NCBI RefSeq assembly: GCF_900112005.1
Contig: NZ_FOKK01000003.1
Span: forward strand, 248,001 to 312,000
Reading direction: 5' to 3'
From: Algoriphagus aquimarinus
GTDB taxonomy: Bacteria > Bacteroidota > Bacteroidia > Cytophagales > Cyclobacteriaceae
DNA: 64,000 nucleotides
This document shows, piece by piece, positions 33,771-43,022 of the stretch (within the stretch, counting starts at the first letter, position 1; the number at the start of each line of letters is the position of its first letter). The notes below the pieces were generated by a model, which saw only the letters and a program-made list of their open reading frames with translations, had not been told where the DNA came from and did no database searches. The position numbers and the translations under genes were made by a program.

Positions 33771-33965
33771 AAAATAAATAAAATAAGGTTGGAGGACCAA
33801 ACGACTTCGGTCTCCGGTCTCCCGTCTTCAAACTCAAAATAAATAAAATAAGGGTGGAGGCCCCAACGACTTCGGTCTTCGGTCTTCCGTCTTCTAACTC
33901 AAAATAAATAAAATAAGGGTGGAGGACCCAACGACTTCGGTCTTCGGTCTTCCGTCTTCTAACTC
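33771..33965. repeat. Three tandem 65-bp repeats
   Basis: Three consecutive copies of exactly 65 bp (33771-33835, 33836-33900, 33901-33965). Each starts AAAATAAATAAAATAAGG, continues with a GGAGGACCCAACGAC segment, then inverted heptads (CTTCGGTCTTCGGTCTTCCG) and ends in ACTC. Copies 2 and 3 are nearly identical; copy 1 differs at several sites. A partial copy precedes at 33751. The array ends 7 bp before the ATPase start, so it covers that gene's translation-initiation region. Confidence 0.9.
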
Positions 33966-33972
33966 AAAAAAC

Positions 33973-34668
33973 ATGAACGTAATCAAAACCGTCGATCTCC
34001 GAAAGCTTTACTCCACTGAGGAGGTAGAAACTACAGCTTTGGACAGTATTCAAATCGAAATCAAAAAAGGTGAATTCGTCGCTATCATGGGACCTTCAGG
34101 TTGTGGAAAATCCACATTGCTGAATATTCTTGGTCTGCTGGATAACCCAGATTCTGGCGAGTATCATTTCTTAGAAAATGAAGTCGCCAAATTCTCTGAA
34201 AGACAGCGTTCTTCCCTCAGAAAAGGAAACATCGGTTTCGTATTTCAGAGCTTTAATCTGATCGACGAACTAACTGTATTTGAAAATGTGGAGCTACCAT
34301 TGCTTTACCTCAAAATCCCGACTGATGAGCGCAAGACAAGAGTAGAAGAGGTGCTTACTCGCATGAATATCATGCACAGAAGAAATCACTTCCCGCAGCA
34401 GCTTTCCGGTGGTCAGCAGCAGCGAGTGGCAATTGCAAGAGCGATTGTAGCTAAGCCTTCTGTGATCCTTGCAGATGAACCTACAGGTAACTTGGATTCT
34501 ACTAATGGAGAAGAAGTAATGCGCCTTTTGGAAGAACTCAATAACGAAGGAACCACCATCGTAATGGTAACTCACTCTCCCCATGATGCAAACTACGCAC
34601 ACCGAATCATCAATCTATTCGATGGTAAAGTGGTGACTGAGAATATCAGGGAGCAGTTTCACGTGTAA
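33973..34668 (+). CDS. ABC transporter ATP-binding protein (MacB/LolD-like)
   Basis: A 231-residue ATPase from the ATG at 33973; the in-frame extension to 33919 is translated repeat and rejected. Walker A is GPSGCGKST, the signature is [15 protein letters not shown], Walker B is VILADEPT with the D-loop GNLDS, and the switch His is in MVTHSPHD. It belongs to the MacB/LolD/FtsE group that works with FtsX-like permeases. The partners are the adaptor at 31943 and the permease at 35011. Probable role: ATP-driven export across the envelope; substrate unknown. Confidence 0.95.
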   Translation: MNVIKTVDLRKLYSTEEVETTALDSIQIEIKKGEFVAIMGPSGCGKSTLLNILGLLDNPDSGEYHFLENEVAKFSERQRSSLRKGNIGFVFQSFNLIDELTVFENVELPLLYLKIPTDERKTRVEEVLTRMNIMHRRNHFPQQLSGGQQQRVAIARAIVAKPSVILADEPTGNLDSTNGEEVMRLLEELNNEGTTIVMVTHSPHDANYAHRIINLFDGKVVTENIREQFHV

Positions 34669-34671
34669 TAA

Positions 34672-34700
34672 GACCGAAGACAGGAGACAGGAGACCGAAG
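34672..34700 (+). repeat. Short heptad array
   Basis: CGAAGAC, AGGAGAC, AGGAGAC and CGAAG follow the ATPase stop directly, in the same orientation as the array at 33200. It is the outermost right-hand copy of the heptad set. Confidence 0.7.
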
Positions 34701-34706
34701 TGAGCA

Positions 34707-34766
34707 ACGTCACTGCGAGAAACGAAGCATTCTATTAAAGAGATAGTGTCGTTCCTCCCAATGACG
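34707..34766. repeat. Degenerate REP-like palindrome
   Basis: ACGTCACTGCGAG near the left end and CTCCCAATGACG near the right are divergent forms of the CGTCATTGCGAG palindrome found at 45751 and 46201. It lies between ABC ATPase and permease genes. Confidence 0.55.
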
Positions 34767-34818
34767 AGCATCGCATGACAAAACCAACAACTAACACCTA
34801 ATAACTTCGCTCCAAGCT

Positions 34819-34859
34819 GTGTCTTCACGGCCTGGAATATCTAAGGCTCTTGAAGACAC
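34819..34859. repeat. Perfect 9-bp inverted repeat
   Basis: GTGTCTTCA (34819-34827) and TGAAGACAC (34851-34859) flank a 23-base loop. Together with the preceding repeats it fills the 342-bp gap between ATPase and permease genes, in which I see no other gene. Confidence 0.6.
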
Positions 34860-35010
34860 CAGCCAAGACTAAGGATAAAGCGTTTTTAATTTCTTTATAT
34901 CCTCGCTCCTGACAACTGTAGGGGAGACTCATTAACGGAAGTAATAAAATCCAGGTCGGAGGTTCAAATGGATCTCGTAAATCATAAATCGTAAATCAAA
35001 AATCCATAAT

Positions 35011-37371
35011 ATGCTTCGCCACCAACTCACCCTCGCTTTTCGCAGTTTTATGAAGTTCAAAAAGATCTTCGCTATCAATCTCTTTGGGTTGGCGATAGGA
35101 CTCACGACTGTGGTTTTGATCATGATGTGGGTGAAGGATGAGCTGAGCATCAGTCGCAATCATGAGAACATTGATCGCATCTATGCAGTGATGACCAATC
35201 ATGATAACAGCGGTGGGATTGTGACGATCGGAATTACTCCGGGAGATATGGCGGAAGCTATGAAGGCTGAGCTTTCTCAAGTGGAGTTATCCGCAGGCAC
35301 ATCTTCGTTTATCGAGGGAATTGCTTTTGAGAATGGGGATACCAAGATGACTGGAGCTGGTCTTTATGTAGATCAGGCCTATTTTGATATTTTCTCAGTT
35401 GATTTTGTGGAGGGAAATCCAAACCAGATCATGACGGGAATCAATAGCTTGGCGATATCAGAGACTATGGCTACCAAACTTTTCGGCTCACCCAAGGAGG
35501 CATTGGGGAAATCTGTGAAGTGGCAAGTTTTTGACTATCACAATGACGTGGAAGTGACTGGAGTTTACAAAGATTTCGGTTCCTTGGAAGTGGACAAGCC
35601 TGACTATTTCCTTTCCTTTTCTTACTTCAAACAGATGCTTGGTGAAGGTGTTCATTGGGGTAATTTCAATGCTTCTACCTATGTGCTACTTCGTCCCGAT
35701 ACGGATGTAGCTGCTTTTAATGAGCAAATCGCTGGTTTCATCAAAGCAAAAGATGAAGGAAGTAATGTGTCTGCTTTTGTGCAGCCTTATGGCGATACCT
35801 ATCTCTATGGCACCTATGAAGATGGAAAAATAGCAGGTGGAAGGATCAGTTATGTGAAGCTTTTTTCAGCTATCGCAATCTTCATCTTGATTATCGCGTG
35901 CATCAATTTCATGAATCTGACTACGGCTAGATCGATTAGTCGATTGAAGGAAATAGGGGTGAAAAAGTCTATGGGAGCAAGCCGCGGTGGCCTTTTTGGA
36001 CAATTTATGGTCGAATCCTTACTGTTGACATTTATGGCTTTGGTTCTGGCCATTCTTGCAACATTTATCCTGCAACCATTTTTCAATCAGGTGACTTCCA
36101 AAACACTCAGCATGTCTTTCCAGCCTGAGTTGATCCTGCTTTTATTGGGTATTTGGCTATTAACCAGCTTTTTGGCTGGGATATATCCTGCCGTTTACCT
36201 TTCTAGGTTTAAACCAGTGGAGGTGATGAAATCTAATATCAAGGGAAGCTTTGGGGAATTACTGGCGCGAAAAGGCTTGGTTGTTTTTCAGTTTGCAATT
36301 TCTCTCCTGTTGATCATAGGAATCTCCGTGATCGGTAAGCAAATGACTTTTATTCAAAATCAGAACCTTGGCTATAATCAAAGCCAGCTTCTACAGATAA
36401 ATGCCTCTGGTGTCAATCCCAATCAGCTAGACTCGTTTCTGGCTGAACTCAAAAAATCACCTGGAGTCGAGAATGCTTCGAGTTTGAGCCATCCTTTGGT
36501 TGGCTTGAATAGCGCAACTATTGGTCTTACGTGGGAAGGGAAAAACCCTGAAGAGCAGGTGAAATTTGAAAATGTTTCAGTCAACATGGGATTGATCGAA
36601 ACCATGGGATTTGAATTGGTGGGCGGTAGAGCGTTTTCGCCAGAGTTTGGAGAGGAAGAGTCGAAGATAATTTTGAATGAAGCCGCAGTTCGGACCATAG
36701 GTTTTGATGATCCAGTTGGACAGATTGTTAATCTCTGGGGAGAGGACAAAGAGGTAGTAGGAGTGATCAAGGATTTTAATTTCGAGTCATTGAAAGAGAC
36801 AGTTAAACCTGCTTTCCTGAAGTACGATCCGGGTTTTGCACAAAGACTTATGGTGAGAATTGAGCCTCAAAATCAGCAGGAAACTATAGCTAGAATTGAT
36901 GCGCTGTTTGTAAAGCAAACCGCTCAGCCTATGGATTATTCATTCATGGATGAGGATTATCAGTCACTTTATGCTTCCGAACAGCGCGTGTCCAAACTAG
37001 CAAAGTATTTCGGCGTAATGGCAATTTTCTTGAGTTGTCTGGGATTATTTGGTTTGGCGGCATTTACTGCAGAAAAGCGAAAGAAAGAGATAGGCGTTCG
37101 CAAAGTAATGGGAGCTTCCACTTTTAGCATTCTGACTTTGGTATCTAAGGATTTCGTGCAGCTCATCTTGGTATCTATCGTCATCGCCGTTCCACTGGCA
37201 TGGTATTTCGCCAATAACTGGCTGAAAACCTACGCCTATCAGACAAGTTTAAGTTGGTGGATCTTTGCAGGATCTGGCTTTTTATTAGTTCTAATAGCTG
37301 TGATCACGGTAGGAGTTCAGGCTTTCAAAGCTGCTTCAGCTAATCCTGTGAATTCGCTGAAAAGTGAATAG
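35011..37371 (+). CDS. FtsX/MacB-like ABC permease
   Basis: A 786-residue permease with two MacB-PCD/FtsX modules: a membrane helix at about residues 20-42, a large extracytoplasmic domain (about 45-280), three helices (about 285-385), then a second copy of the arrangement (helix at about 427-445, domain to about 665, three helices to the C-terminus). The motifs RLKEIGVKKSMGASRGGLFGQF and KRKKEIGVRKVMGAST are the two FtsX signature segments preceding the helix hairpins. It works with the ATPase and adaptor upstream as a three-part export system. This eight-helix duplicated form is common in Bacteroidota. Confidence 0.94.
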   Translation: MLRHQLTLAFRSFMKFKKIFAINLFGLAIGLTTVVLIMMWVKDELSISRNHENIDRIYAVMTNHDNSGGIVTIGITPGDMAEAMKAELSQVELSAGTSSFIEGIAFENGDTKMTGAGLYVDQAYFDIFSVDFVEGNPNQIMTGINSLAISETMATKLFGSPKEALGKSVKWQVFDYHNDVEVTGVYKDFGSLEVDKPDYFLSFSYFKQMLGEGVHWGNFNASTYVLLRPDTDVAAFNEQIAGFIKAKDEGSNVSAFVQPYGDTYLYGTYEDGKIAGGRISYVKLFSAIAIFILIIACINFMNLTTARSISRLKEIGVKKSMGASRGGLFGQFMVESLLLTFMALVLAILATFILQPFFNQVTSKTLSMSFQPELILLLLGIWLLTSFLAGIYPAVYLSRFKPVEVMKSNIKGSFGELLARKGLVVFQFAISLLLIIGISVIGKQMTFIQNQNLGYNQSQLLQINASGVNPNQLDSFLAELKKSPGVENASSLSHPLVGLNSATIGLTWEGKNPEEQVKFENVSVNMGLIETMGFELVGGRAFSPEFGEEESKIILNEAAVRTIGFDDPVGQIVNLWGEDKEVVGVIKDFNFESLKETVKPAFLKYDPGFAQRLMVRIEPQNQQETIARIDALFVKQTAQPMDYSFMDEDYQSLYASEQRVSKLAKYFGVMAIFLSCLGLFGLAAFTAEKRKKEIGVRKVMGASTFSILTLVSKDFVQLILVSIVIAVPLAWYFANNWLKTYAYQTSLSWWIFAGSGFLLVLIAVITVGVQAFKAASANPVNSLKSE

Positions 37372-37526
37372 TGAAGTAGCTAGTATTAAGATCCAAAATG
37401 TAAGATTCAAGTCAGAAAGTTTAACTGTCCGAGGTAGGTTTCATTCAGAAAGCTGAAGATAATCCTTCAACTCGGTCAGTGCCTGCTTTGCTGTTAGGCA
37501 ATTCCTCGCGGATCAAAACACAAGTG

Positions 37527-37544
37527 GCCTGTGAGGACACAGGC
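37527..37544. repeat. Perfect 7-bp hairpin
   Basis: GCCTGTG, loop AGGA, CACAGGC, in the gap between two convergent genes. No U-run; likely a dispersed palindrome fragment, though it could end either transcript. Confidence 0.5.
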
Positions 37545-37580
37545 AATGGTGGCAGCAATACATACCACGGCGATACATAT

Positions 37581-39116
37581 TTACTTCTTTTGATACTTTC
37601 CGTTTTCTAAAATCAACACATTAGGCAGTTCGTTTATGCCTTGGATTACCAATTTAGTGTACTCCAGCGTGGTGTGGAGGTAAGATCCCAAGACGATGTC
37701 CATGTCTCCGTCTGCATCTAGATCTCCCACATCCATTGTCATCCATTTTCCTAAGGCAGCTTCAGGAATGTACTTGGGCTTAAAAGTCATATTTCCTGTG
37801 TTTTCAAAAAGTATAAATTGCTGCTCTGGATATTCGAGTTCATCATAAAAAGCAATCGTAGCCAAGTCTAAATCTCCGTCTTCATCAAAGTCCAAAGCCA
37901 TTACTTTGACTGCTCCATACTGAGGATAAAACCATGCTTCTTCAAAATTCCCATTGCCCTTGTTTTCATAGATACGATAACCATGGTAAGGTTTAGGGAC
38001 AGAGGAATAGTCCCAATTATCTCCGTTGCTGACCAATAGATCCAATTCTCCATCGTCATTCAGATCCTGTAGCTCAAAATAGCTGGAACCCATCACAGGT
38101 GAAAATCTCAGTAAAATCTTCTCAGCAGCGAATTCACCATTTCCCTGATTATAAAAAACGGAGATACGCTCATTTCCCTGGCAGAAGAGAGCTACGATAT
38201 CCAGTTTTCCATCGTGATTTAAGTCAGCAACTTCTAGTTTTCTAGCACCAACTCCACCGAGTTGAATCGGTTTTGAGCTAAGATTTCCATCTGGATAGAT
38301 AGTGATGTTTCCTCCATGATGGCCATAGTTGCAAAGCAAGAAATCGGGTTTTCCATCCTTTTCTATGTCTTCCCAGATTGCAAAAACAGGTCTGGGCAAC
38401 TGATCCAGAACTTGAGTCCAAGAGTCGTAATTCAAGTCCATTTCATAAAGCACACCTTGTGAAAGATCACTCGGGGCTATGGATCCAATGGAAATGAAAT
38501 TGTAAACGTTAACAGCTTTTTTAATGAAATTTATCGCCGGGGTTGCAGCTTGAGGAAGGGTGTAAAGCTCATCACTTTGCACTTTTACATAAATTTGATT
38601 GCTAGTGGCATCTGCGATAAAAAGCTCAGATCTTTCTTCATTGATCGCTACTAGACTTGTCTTTGGACTTTGAATACCTTCTATGAAAAGCTTCTTTGCT
38701 ATAAAGTTATGTAAGGGTTGTGGAGATTCTTTTGCTTGTTGGAAAGCTAACTCTTTTGGAGCTTCAGCTCCGTAAAAATCCATAATCGCTTGAAAGTCCT
38801 CTGTAGTAATCATAGAGGTGGAAGGATACACCCCAAACTTTTTACTGATGGCAATTTCTGCTGCGGATTTATTCTCGTAAACTCCCAAACTATCCTGAGC
38901 CGCTTTAAAACCCATCATCGCTGCCATTAGTGGAAGAACTTGCTGCTTCCAGATAGCTTTGGGTAAAAGGGAAGGAGAAGGGTAAGCATGACAGGCGCCA
39001 CAGTAACTTTCGGCCAACACTCTGCCTTTTAGTAATGCCTCATCCTGAGCTTTAGCAGCTAAGCAAAGCAGGAAACCCATAGAAAGCAGGAAGATGGATT
39101 TACGAAGAAGAGACAT
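37581..39116 (-). CDS. Secreted haem-containing FG-GAP/VCBS propeller protein
   Basis: A 511-residue exported protein (signal FLLSMGFLLCLAAKAQ). The N-terminal region has a c-type haem motif CGACH (SYCGACHAYP, residues about 39-43) within a small cytochrome-like domain (to about 125). The rest is a beta-propeller of FG-GAP/VCBS repeats with calcium-loop motifs DLNHDGKLD, DLNDDGELD, DFDEDGDLD and DLDADGDMD. The combination suggests an envelope or surface redox/adhesion protein. I see the usual Met only as candidates for the sixth haem ligand. Convergent to the permease gene; function unknown. Confidence 0.85.
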   Translation of the reverse strand: MSLLRKSIFLLSMGFLLCLAAKAQDEALLKGRVLAESYCGACHAYPSPSLLPKAIWKQQVLPLMAAMMGFKAAQDSLGVYENKSAAEIAISKKFGVYPSTSMITTEDFQAIMDFYGAEAPKELAFQQAKESPQPLHNFIAKKLFIEGIQSPKTSLVAINEERSELFIADATSNQIYVKVQSDELYTLPQAATPAINFIKKAVNVYNFISIGSIAPSDLSQGVLYEMDLNYDSWTQVLDQLPRPVFAIWEDIEKDGKPDFLLCNYGHHGGNITIYPDGNLSSKPIQLGGVGARKLEVADLNHDGKLDIVALFCQGNERISVFYNQGNGEFAAEKILLRFSPVMGSSYFELQDLNDDGELDLLVSNGDNWDYSSVPKPYHGYRIYENKGNGNFEEAWFYPQYGAVKVMALDFDEDGDLDLATIAFYDELEYPEQQFILFENTGNMTFKPKYIPEAALGKWMTMDVGDLDADGDMDIVLGSYLHTTLEYTKLVIQGINELPNVLILENGKYQKK

Positions 39117-39284
39117 TTACTGCCTGTATTGAAGTTTTTATGAAGAATAGGAATCCGCTTGCTTAATAGCTGAATTAGAATACCAATATAAATTCGATTT
39201 TCTGGTTTTTACTATACTTGGTTTACCGAGTTCAAAAGCAAAGAGTATATAGTTGATGATAAGATTCTATATAATACTACTTTT

Positions 39285-40208
39285 CTATTCTGTGTTTTTT
39301 TGCTCTGTTAAGCTACTCGTCTCAATAAAGATTCTTTGTACAATAGGATGGAAGTGTCGAATCTCTTTTTCAAGTCTAGATACCGCTTTCTCAATATCCA
39401 GTGAAGATTGATTTTTCTTAAATCGAATGTCAATAGCTAAAAAAACATTATGCGGACCAAAATACATAGTTAAGGGTTTTTTAGCCTTTTCTACCGCCTC
39501 ATCTGCATGCACAATTTTTAGAATACTGGATGATATTTCTTGATTCGCACCTTCTCCTATAAGTAAGCCCTTACTTTCTATTGCCAATATCAAGGCTATT
39601 ACCGCAAGTAAAAGACCGATAAGAACAGACGCATAGGCATCATATCGTGCGTCTTCAAAATAATGTCCTAGAAATAAGCCTAGACCAGCTATTACTAAAC
39701 CTACGAGCGCACCTGAATCTTCCAATATTACAGCAAAGCTCCCGGGATCCTTGCTTAATTTGATAGCTTTCCAATAACTGTTTTTTTTTTGTTTTTTGAA
39801 ATTTTTTAATGCAAAATATAGTGCTGATCCTTCAAATAAAAAGGCAAGTCCCAATACGACGTAACTCCAGAAGGGATCCGTTAATGGAACAGGGTTAGAT
39901 ATATGAGAAATCCCTTTGTATAAAGACATTCCACCACCGATTGAAAAAATAAGTATGGCAACAATCAATGACCAGAAATAGAGTTCTTTACCATGACCAA
40001 ATGGATGATTGTCATCAGCCGGTTTTTTGCTTTTATGGATTCCATATAAAAGTAATCCCCCGTTACCCGTATCTACTAGAGAGTGAATTCCTTCAGAAAT
40101 CATCGCCGAACTTCCGCTAAAACTTGCTGCTATAAATTTAGCTACGGCTATCGCAAGGTTTGCAACAATCGCTGCATATATGGGTAATTTACTTCCCGAT
40201 GTATCCAT
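39285..40208 (-). CDS. Cation diffusion facilitator transporter
   Basis: A 307-residue CDF protein with about six membrane helices (for example AAIVANLAIAVAKFIAA and YVVLGLAFLFEGSALYFAL). Motifs near the start, EGIHSLVDTGN and DDNHPFGHGKELYFWS, are typical of CDF metal-transport sites, and a C-terminal cytosolic domain (about residues 215-300) follows. The usual HxxxD pattern of helix 2 appears as HSLVDT and is compatible with divalent-metal or proton antiport. The metal cannot be told. It stands alone, with 146-168 bp gaps either side. Confidence 0.9.
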   Translation of the reverse strand: MDTSGSKLPIYAAIVANLAIAVAKFIAASFSGSSAMISEGIHSLVDTGNGGLLLYGIHKSKKPADDNHPFGHGKELYFWSLIVAILIFSIGGGMSLYKGISHISNPVPLTDPFWSYVVLGLAFLFEGSALYFALKNFKKQKKNSYWKAIKLSKDPGSFAVILEDSGALVGLVIAGLGLFLGHYFEDARYDAYASVLIGLLLAVIALILAIESKGLLIGEGANQEISSSILKIVHADEAVEKAKKPLTMYFGPHNVFLAIDIRFKKNQSSLDIEKAVSRLEKEIRHFHPIVQRIFIETSSLTEQKNTE

Positions 40209-40354
40209 TTTTTGAAATAATTAAATTAATCGAAATATGTTCTACTGAATACTTAGTAAGACACTTTAATTGTCATGTCTATTCGATTCTATTTGTCAAT
40301 ATATTATGTAGTTAAAATGAAATCATTCGTGTTGATATCACTTGAAAGAGTTGC

Positions 40355-41158
40355 CTAACCCAAGTCAGCAATATCAGAATGGCGCGCAACCATGAAACAA
40401 AAGATTCCATAACCCAGCATTCCTAGTGCGACTGCCCCCATAAGAAAGTTGCCATAAGGTAAACTTAATAAATATTGCAAAGCACCTTCTGTACCCTCTA
40501 GGGCATTGGCATCGTGAGCCAAGCTAACTCTAATTATAAAAAAAGAAATGATTCCAAAAACTACTCCTCTTGCTAAATAACCATACCTACCGCTATGTTT
40601 AACCAAGTTGTATTCATTTTTATTTTTGGGATTTTCATCAATCTGCTTCATGTATTTGCCGCTAAATCCTAAATAGCACTGCCATATTGCATTTAAAGCC
40701 ATCCCTACGGCAATAATCCATATAGCCCAAACTCCCCATTCTTTTTCAAGCAATTGGCTCAGTGCTGCTTTTTTAGAATCATCGCCTGACGAACCTGCAA
40801 TACTAAAAAGTGGTTTCGCAAATGAAAAGGCAATGATTGCATAAAATATTCCTGAATAGGCATATTGGAGTCTAGGACCAATCCTTTTTTCATCTTCGTC
40901 GCCACTGGGATCGACTGCGGCTTCATAAAAGCGCCATAAGCTATAAGCCAATAAGCCTAAAGCTAAAATTGCTGTGAGTATTACTCCGCCAGGTAATTCT
41001 TGAAGAAATAAAACAATACCTGATTTTCCTTTAATGTCTCCACCCAATCCGAAGGCAACCATTGCAGCTAGAATACCCATTAGCGCGTATACTAATCCTT
41101 TACTGTAAAAGCCGAATTGCTTTACTTTTTTTATTTTGTCTTTTTTGGAGTTGTCCAT
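40355..41158 (-). CDS. DUF1206 membrane protein
   Basis: A 267-residue protein with three DUF1206 units, each a pair of membrane helices preceded by a GY/GF-SKG or YSG/RYG-like turn (FGFYSKGLVYALMGILAA; LQYAYSGIFYAIIAFSFA; RYGYLARGVVFGIISFFI). Six to seven membrane helices in total. The family function is unknown; it is sometimes linked to membrane stress. No operon partner is evident. Confidence 0.85.
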   Translation of the reverse strand: MDNSKKDKIKKVKQFGFYSKGLVYALMGILAAMVAFGLGGDIKGKSGIVLFLQELPGGVILTAILALGLLAYSLWRFYEAAVDPSGDEDEKRIGPRLQYAYSGIFYAIIAFSFAKPLFSIAGSSGDDSKKAALSQLLEKEWGVWAIWIIAVGMALNAIWQCYLGFSGKYMKQIDENPKNKNEYNLVKHSGRYGYLARGVVFGIISFFIIRVSLAHDANALEGTEGALQYLLSLPYGNFLMGAVALGMLGYGIFCFMVARHSDIADLG

Positions 41159-41344
41159 ATACTGATATCCCGAAATGGGGAATTTTTATGTTGAATTAGT
41201 ACTAGGGATACTATTAACCATAAGTAGTGCCATGGTGTTTTGACCTAGTGTATCCTAACATGCTACAGCCGACGTGGCCAGCGGATGGAAACTTCAGCTA
41301 TTATTATTATTATTTAAATCAGCTTTCCTCAACAACAGTGAAGT

Positions 41345-42412
41345 TTATTTTGAACTGAACCAAGCCATACCATCCGGGTTTTGAAGGCCGGTTATTTCTT
41401 TGATCACCGTCATGGTGTTAGTGTCGATCACTACGAGTTTGTTGCCGGCGCTTACTGTATAGTATGCCCGTGGGCGTACTGGATCGATGAGGATGCCTTC
41501 TCCACCGGCACCTACGTCAATACGTTTCACCTCTTTACGTGTTGCCACATCCCAGACACGCAGTTCGTTGCCCTGTAGCTCATTCATCAATACGTATTTT
41601 CCGTCCTTTGTAAACTTAATGCGGTTGTTCAAACCGCCTTCAAACGAAATAGTGCTGACCAGTTTCATCTCAAGCATGTTGATGATCGATATCTCTTTCG
41701 CATGCATGTGAAGGGCCCAAAACTCGTTGCCGTCGGGTGAAAGCGCCATGCCTTCCATGCGGGTGTCTCCAGGGAAATTAGTGAAAGAAAAATTTTTCTG
41801 CCCTTTTTCATTTGTTATCCGATCGACAATAGAAATCACACTGCCATTGCTGCTTGCAGTAAAGATTCGCTGTTCATCGGGAGTGACGATGAGCATGTGT
41901 GATCCACCGGGGAGTCCAATAACCTCGTCAAACTTCTTGGTTGCCGGATCATAACGTGTGATCAGGCGGTTGGTCTCATGGCCAAGGTAAAGATGTGTTC
42001 CTGCGAAAGTAATCGCATGACGGTCTCCAAATGCGCCGATGTCAATGGGCTCAATCCGCTTTTGCGCAATCGCATCCACTACGGTGATTCCAGGCAGATT
42101 CGAACCTATGTACACATACCGCCCGTCGGTTGCGATTTCATGAAGATTTCCTCCTGCCGGAATACGAGCTACCACTTCAAGTGTTTCGGGATCGATTATC
42201 ACAAGACGTCCTGCAGCCTTCTCGCCTAGCAGTAACGCCTGTTTGGGTGTGGGTCCAAAACTCACTACCGGCGAATCTGGGTCGACGGCACGGTTTTCCC
42301 CCTGCCCAGCACTTTTGCCAGAACCTCCTGATGGTAGGGTTTGAGCAAGCAGTGGTTTTACTTCAAGAAAGAATAGGGTGATCAGTAGTAGTAAAAAACT
42401 TGATTTTTTCAT
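41345..42412 (-). CDS. Secreted YVTN/YncE-like beta-propeller protein
   Basis: A 355-residue protein from the ATG at 42412; upstream in-frame codons lack a signal-peptide character. A signal peptide (FLLLLITLFFLEVKPLLAQ) and a glycine/serine-rich linker precede a seven-bladed propeller. Typical blade sequences are LVIIDPETLEVVARIPAG, ITVVDAIAQKRIEPIDIG and LVVIDTNTMTVIKEITGL. The YVTN/cytochrome-cd1-like fold often binds surface partners or tracks redox proteins; no specific role is visible. The gene is visibly richer in G+C than its neighbours and its codon use looks different, suggesting acquisition from elsewhere. Confidence 0.85.
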   Translation of the reverse strand: MKKSSFLLLLITLFFLEVKPLLAQTLPSGGSGKSAGQGENRAVDPDSPVVSFGPTPKQALLLGEKAAGRLVIIDPETLEVVARIPAGGNLHEIATDGRYVYIGSNLPGITVVDAIAQKRIEPIDIGAFGDRHAITFAGTHLYLGHETNRLITRYDPATKKFDEVIGLPGGSHMLIVTPDEQRIFTASSNGSVISIVDRITNEKGQKNFSFTNFPGDTRMEGMALSPDGNEFWALHMHAKEISIINMLEMKLVSTISFEGGLNNRIKFTKDGKYVLMNELQGNELRVWDVATRKEVKRIDVGAGGEGILIDPVRPRAYYTVSAGNKLVVIDTNTMTVIKEITGLQNPDGMAWFSSK

Positions 42413-42567
42413 AACAGGAATTTGGAGAGTAGTAGTTATGAAAACCACCTCCAGGAATTGTCCTGTGCTGTCTTGAATGTGCCCTTCTCATCAGTTCTTC
42501 TTCCGAGCCAATTTTATATTTTCAGGTTTTTTATACTCTCTTATTATCAATATATTATTCCTGTTTA

Positions 42568-43020
42568 TTACTTTATCAACCTCTGATCAAACCGAAACTC
42601 TACCTGTTCAATGACTTTCACTCTATGATATTCTGGGTGTCTGCAGTTGAGAATGTAATTTCTTGAACTGTGAATTACACTGCTTGGCACTTTAAGAGCT
42701 ATTGATCTATTGGAGCTTATCCATTCTTCCGCTATTTCTGCAAGAATCGATGGTGCAGGGTAGTTTGTCCAGTTATCTGGCAAATCTTTTATCTCAATTC
42801 CATAAATTGAATCATCAGGAATCTCTAGGGTCAAGATATCTAAAGCTGGAACTATGGCTGGTGGAGTATGTATAACTATTTCGAGCAGCGCTATTGCTTT
42901 GCTTTCCCCAGTGTAGAGAACAGGCGAGCCTTTTTTATTCCACCGACCACCAAACATCGCTGCACCTGATCCAGAAATATCACTAGCATGTTTTTTACCG
43001 GCAATTCGATAGACCTTCAT
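42568..43020 (-). CDS. RES-domain toxin (NAD-consuming)
   Basis: A 150-residue RES-domain protein. RES toxins deplete NAD+ by phosphorolysis or hydrolysis. Landmarks are GGRWNKKGSPVLYTG at the N-terminal end, ALLEIVIH, and VPSSVIHSSRNYILN towards the C-terminus, which carry the conserved Arg, Tyr, Glu and Ser/Asn of the active site. It is 2 bp downstream of the Xre/ParS-type antitoxin gene, forming a RES-Xre toxin-antitoxin pair. All key motifs look intact. Confidence 0.93.
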   Translation of the reverse strand: MKVYRIAGKKHASDISGSGAAMFGGRWNKKGSPVLYTGESKAIALLEIVIHTPPAIVPALDILTLEIPDDSIYGIEIKDLPDNWTNYPAPSILAEIAEEWISSNRSIALKVPSSVIHSSRNYILNCRHPEYHRVKVIEQVEFRFDQRLIK

Positions 43021-43022
43021 GA

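Noticed and set aside
33200..33965. CRISPR array
   Set aside because: Units are 7 bp or head-to-tail 65 bp with no spacers, and no cas genes are present.
33919..33972. N-terminal extension of the ABC ATPase beginning in the 65-bp repeat
   Set aside because: The added residues are translated repeat sequence; the ABC fold begins at the ATG at 33973.
41381..42381. Several overlapping plus-strand ORFs opposite the propeller gene
   Set aside because: They are complementary-strand open frames caused by the gene's higher GC; none has a domain.
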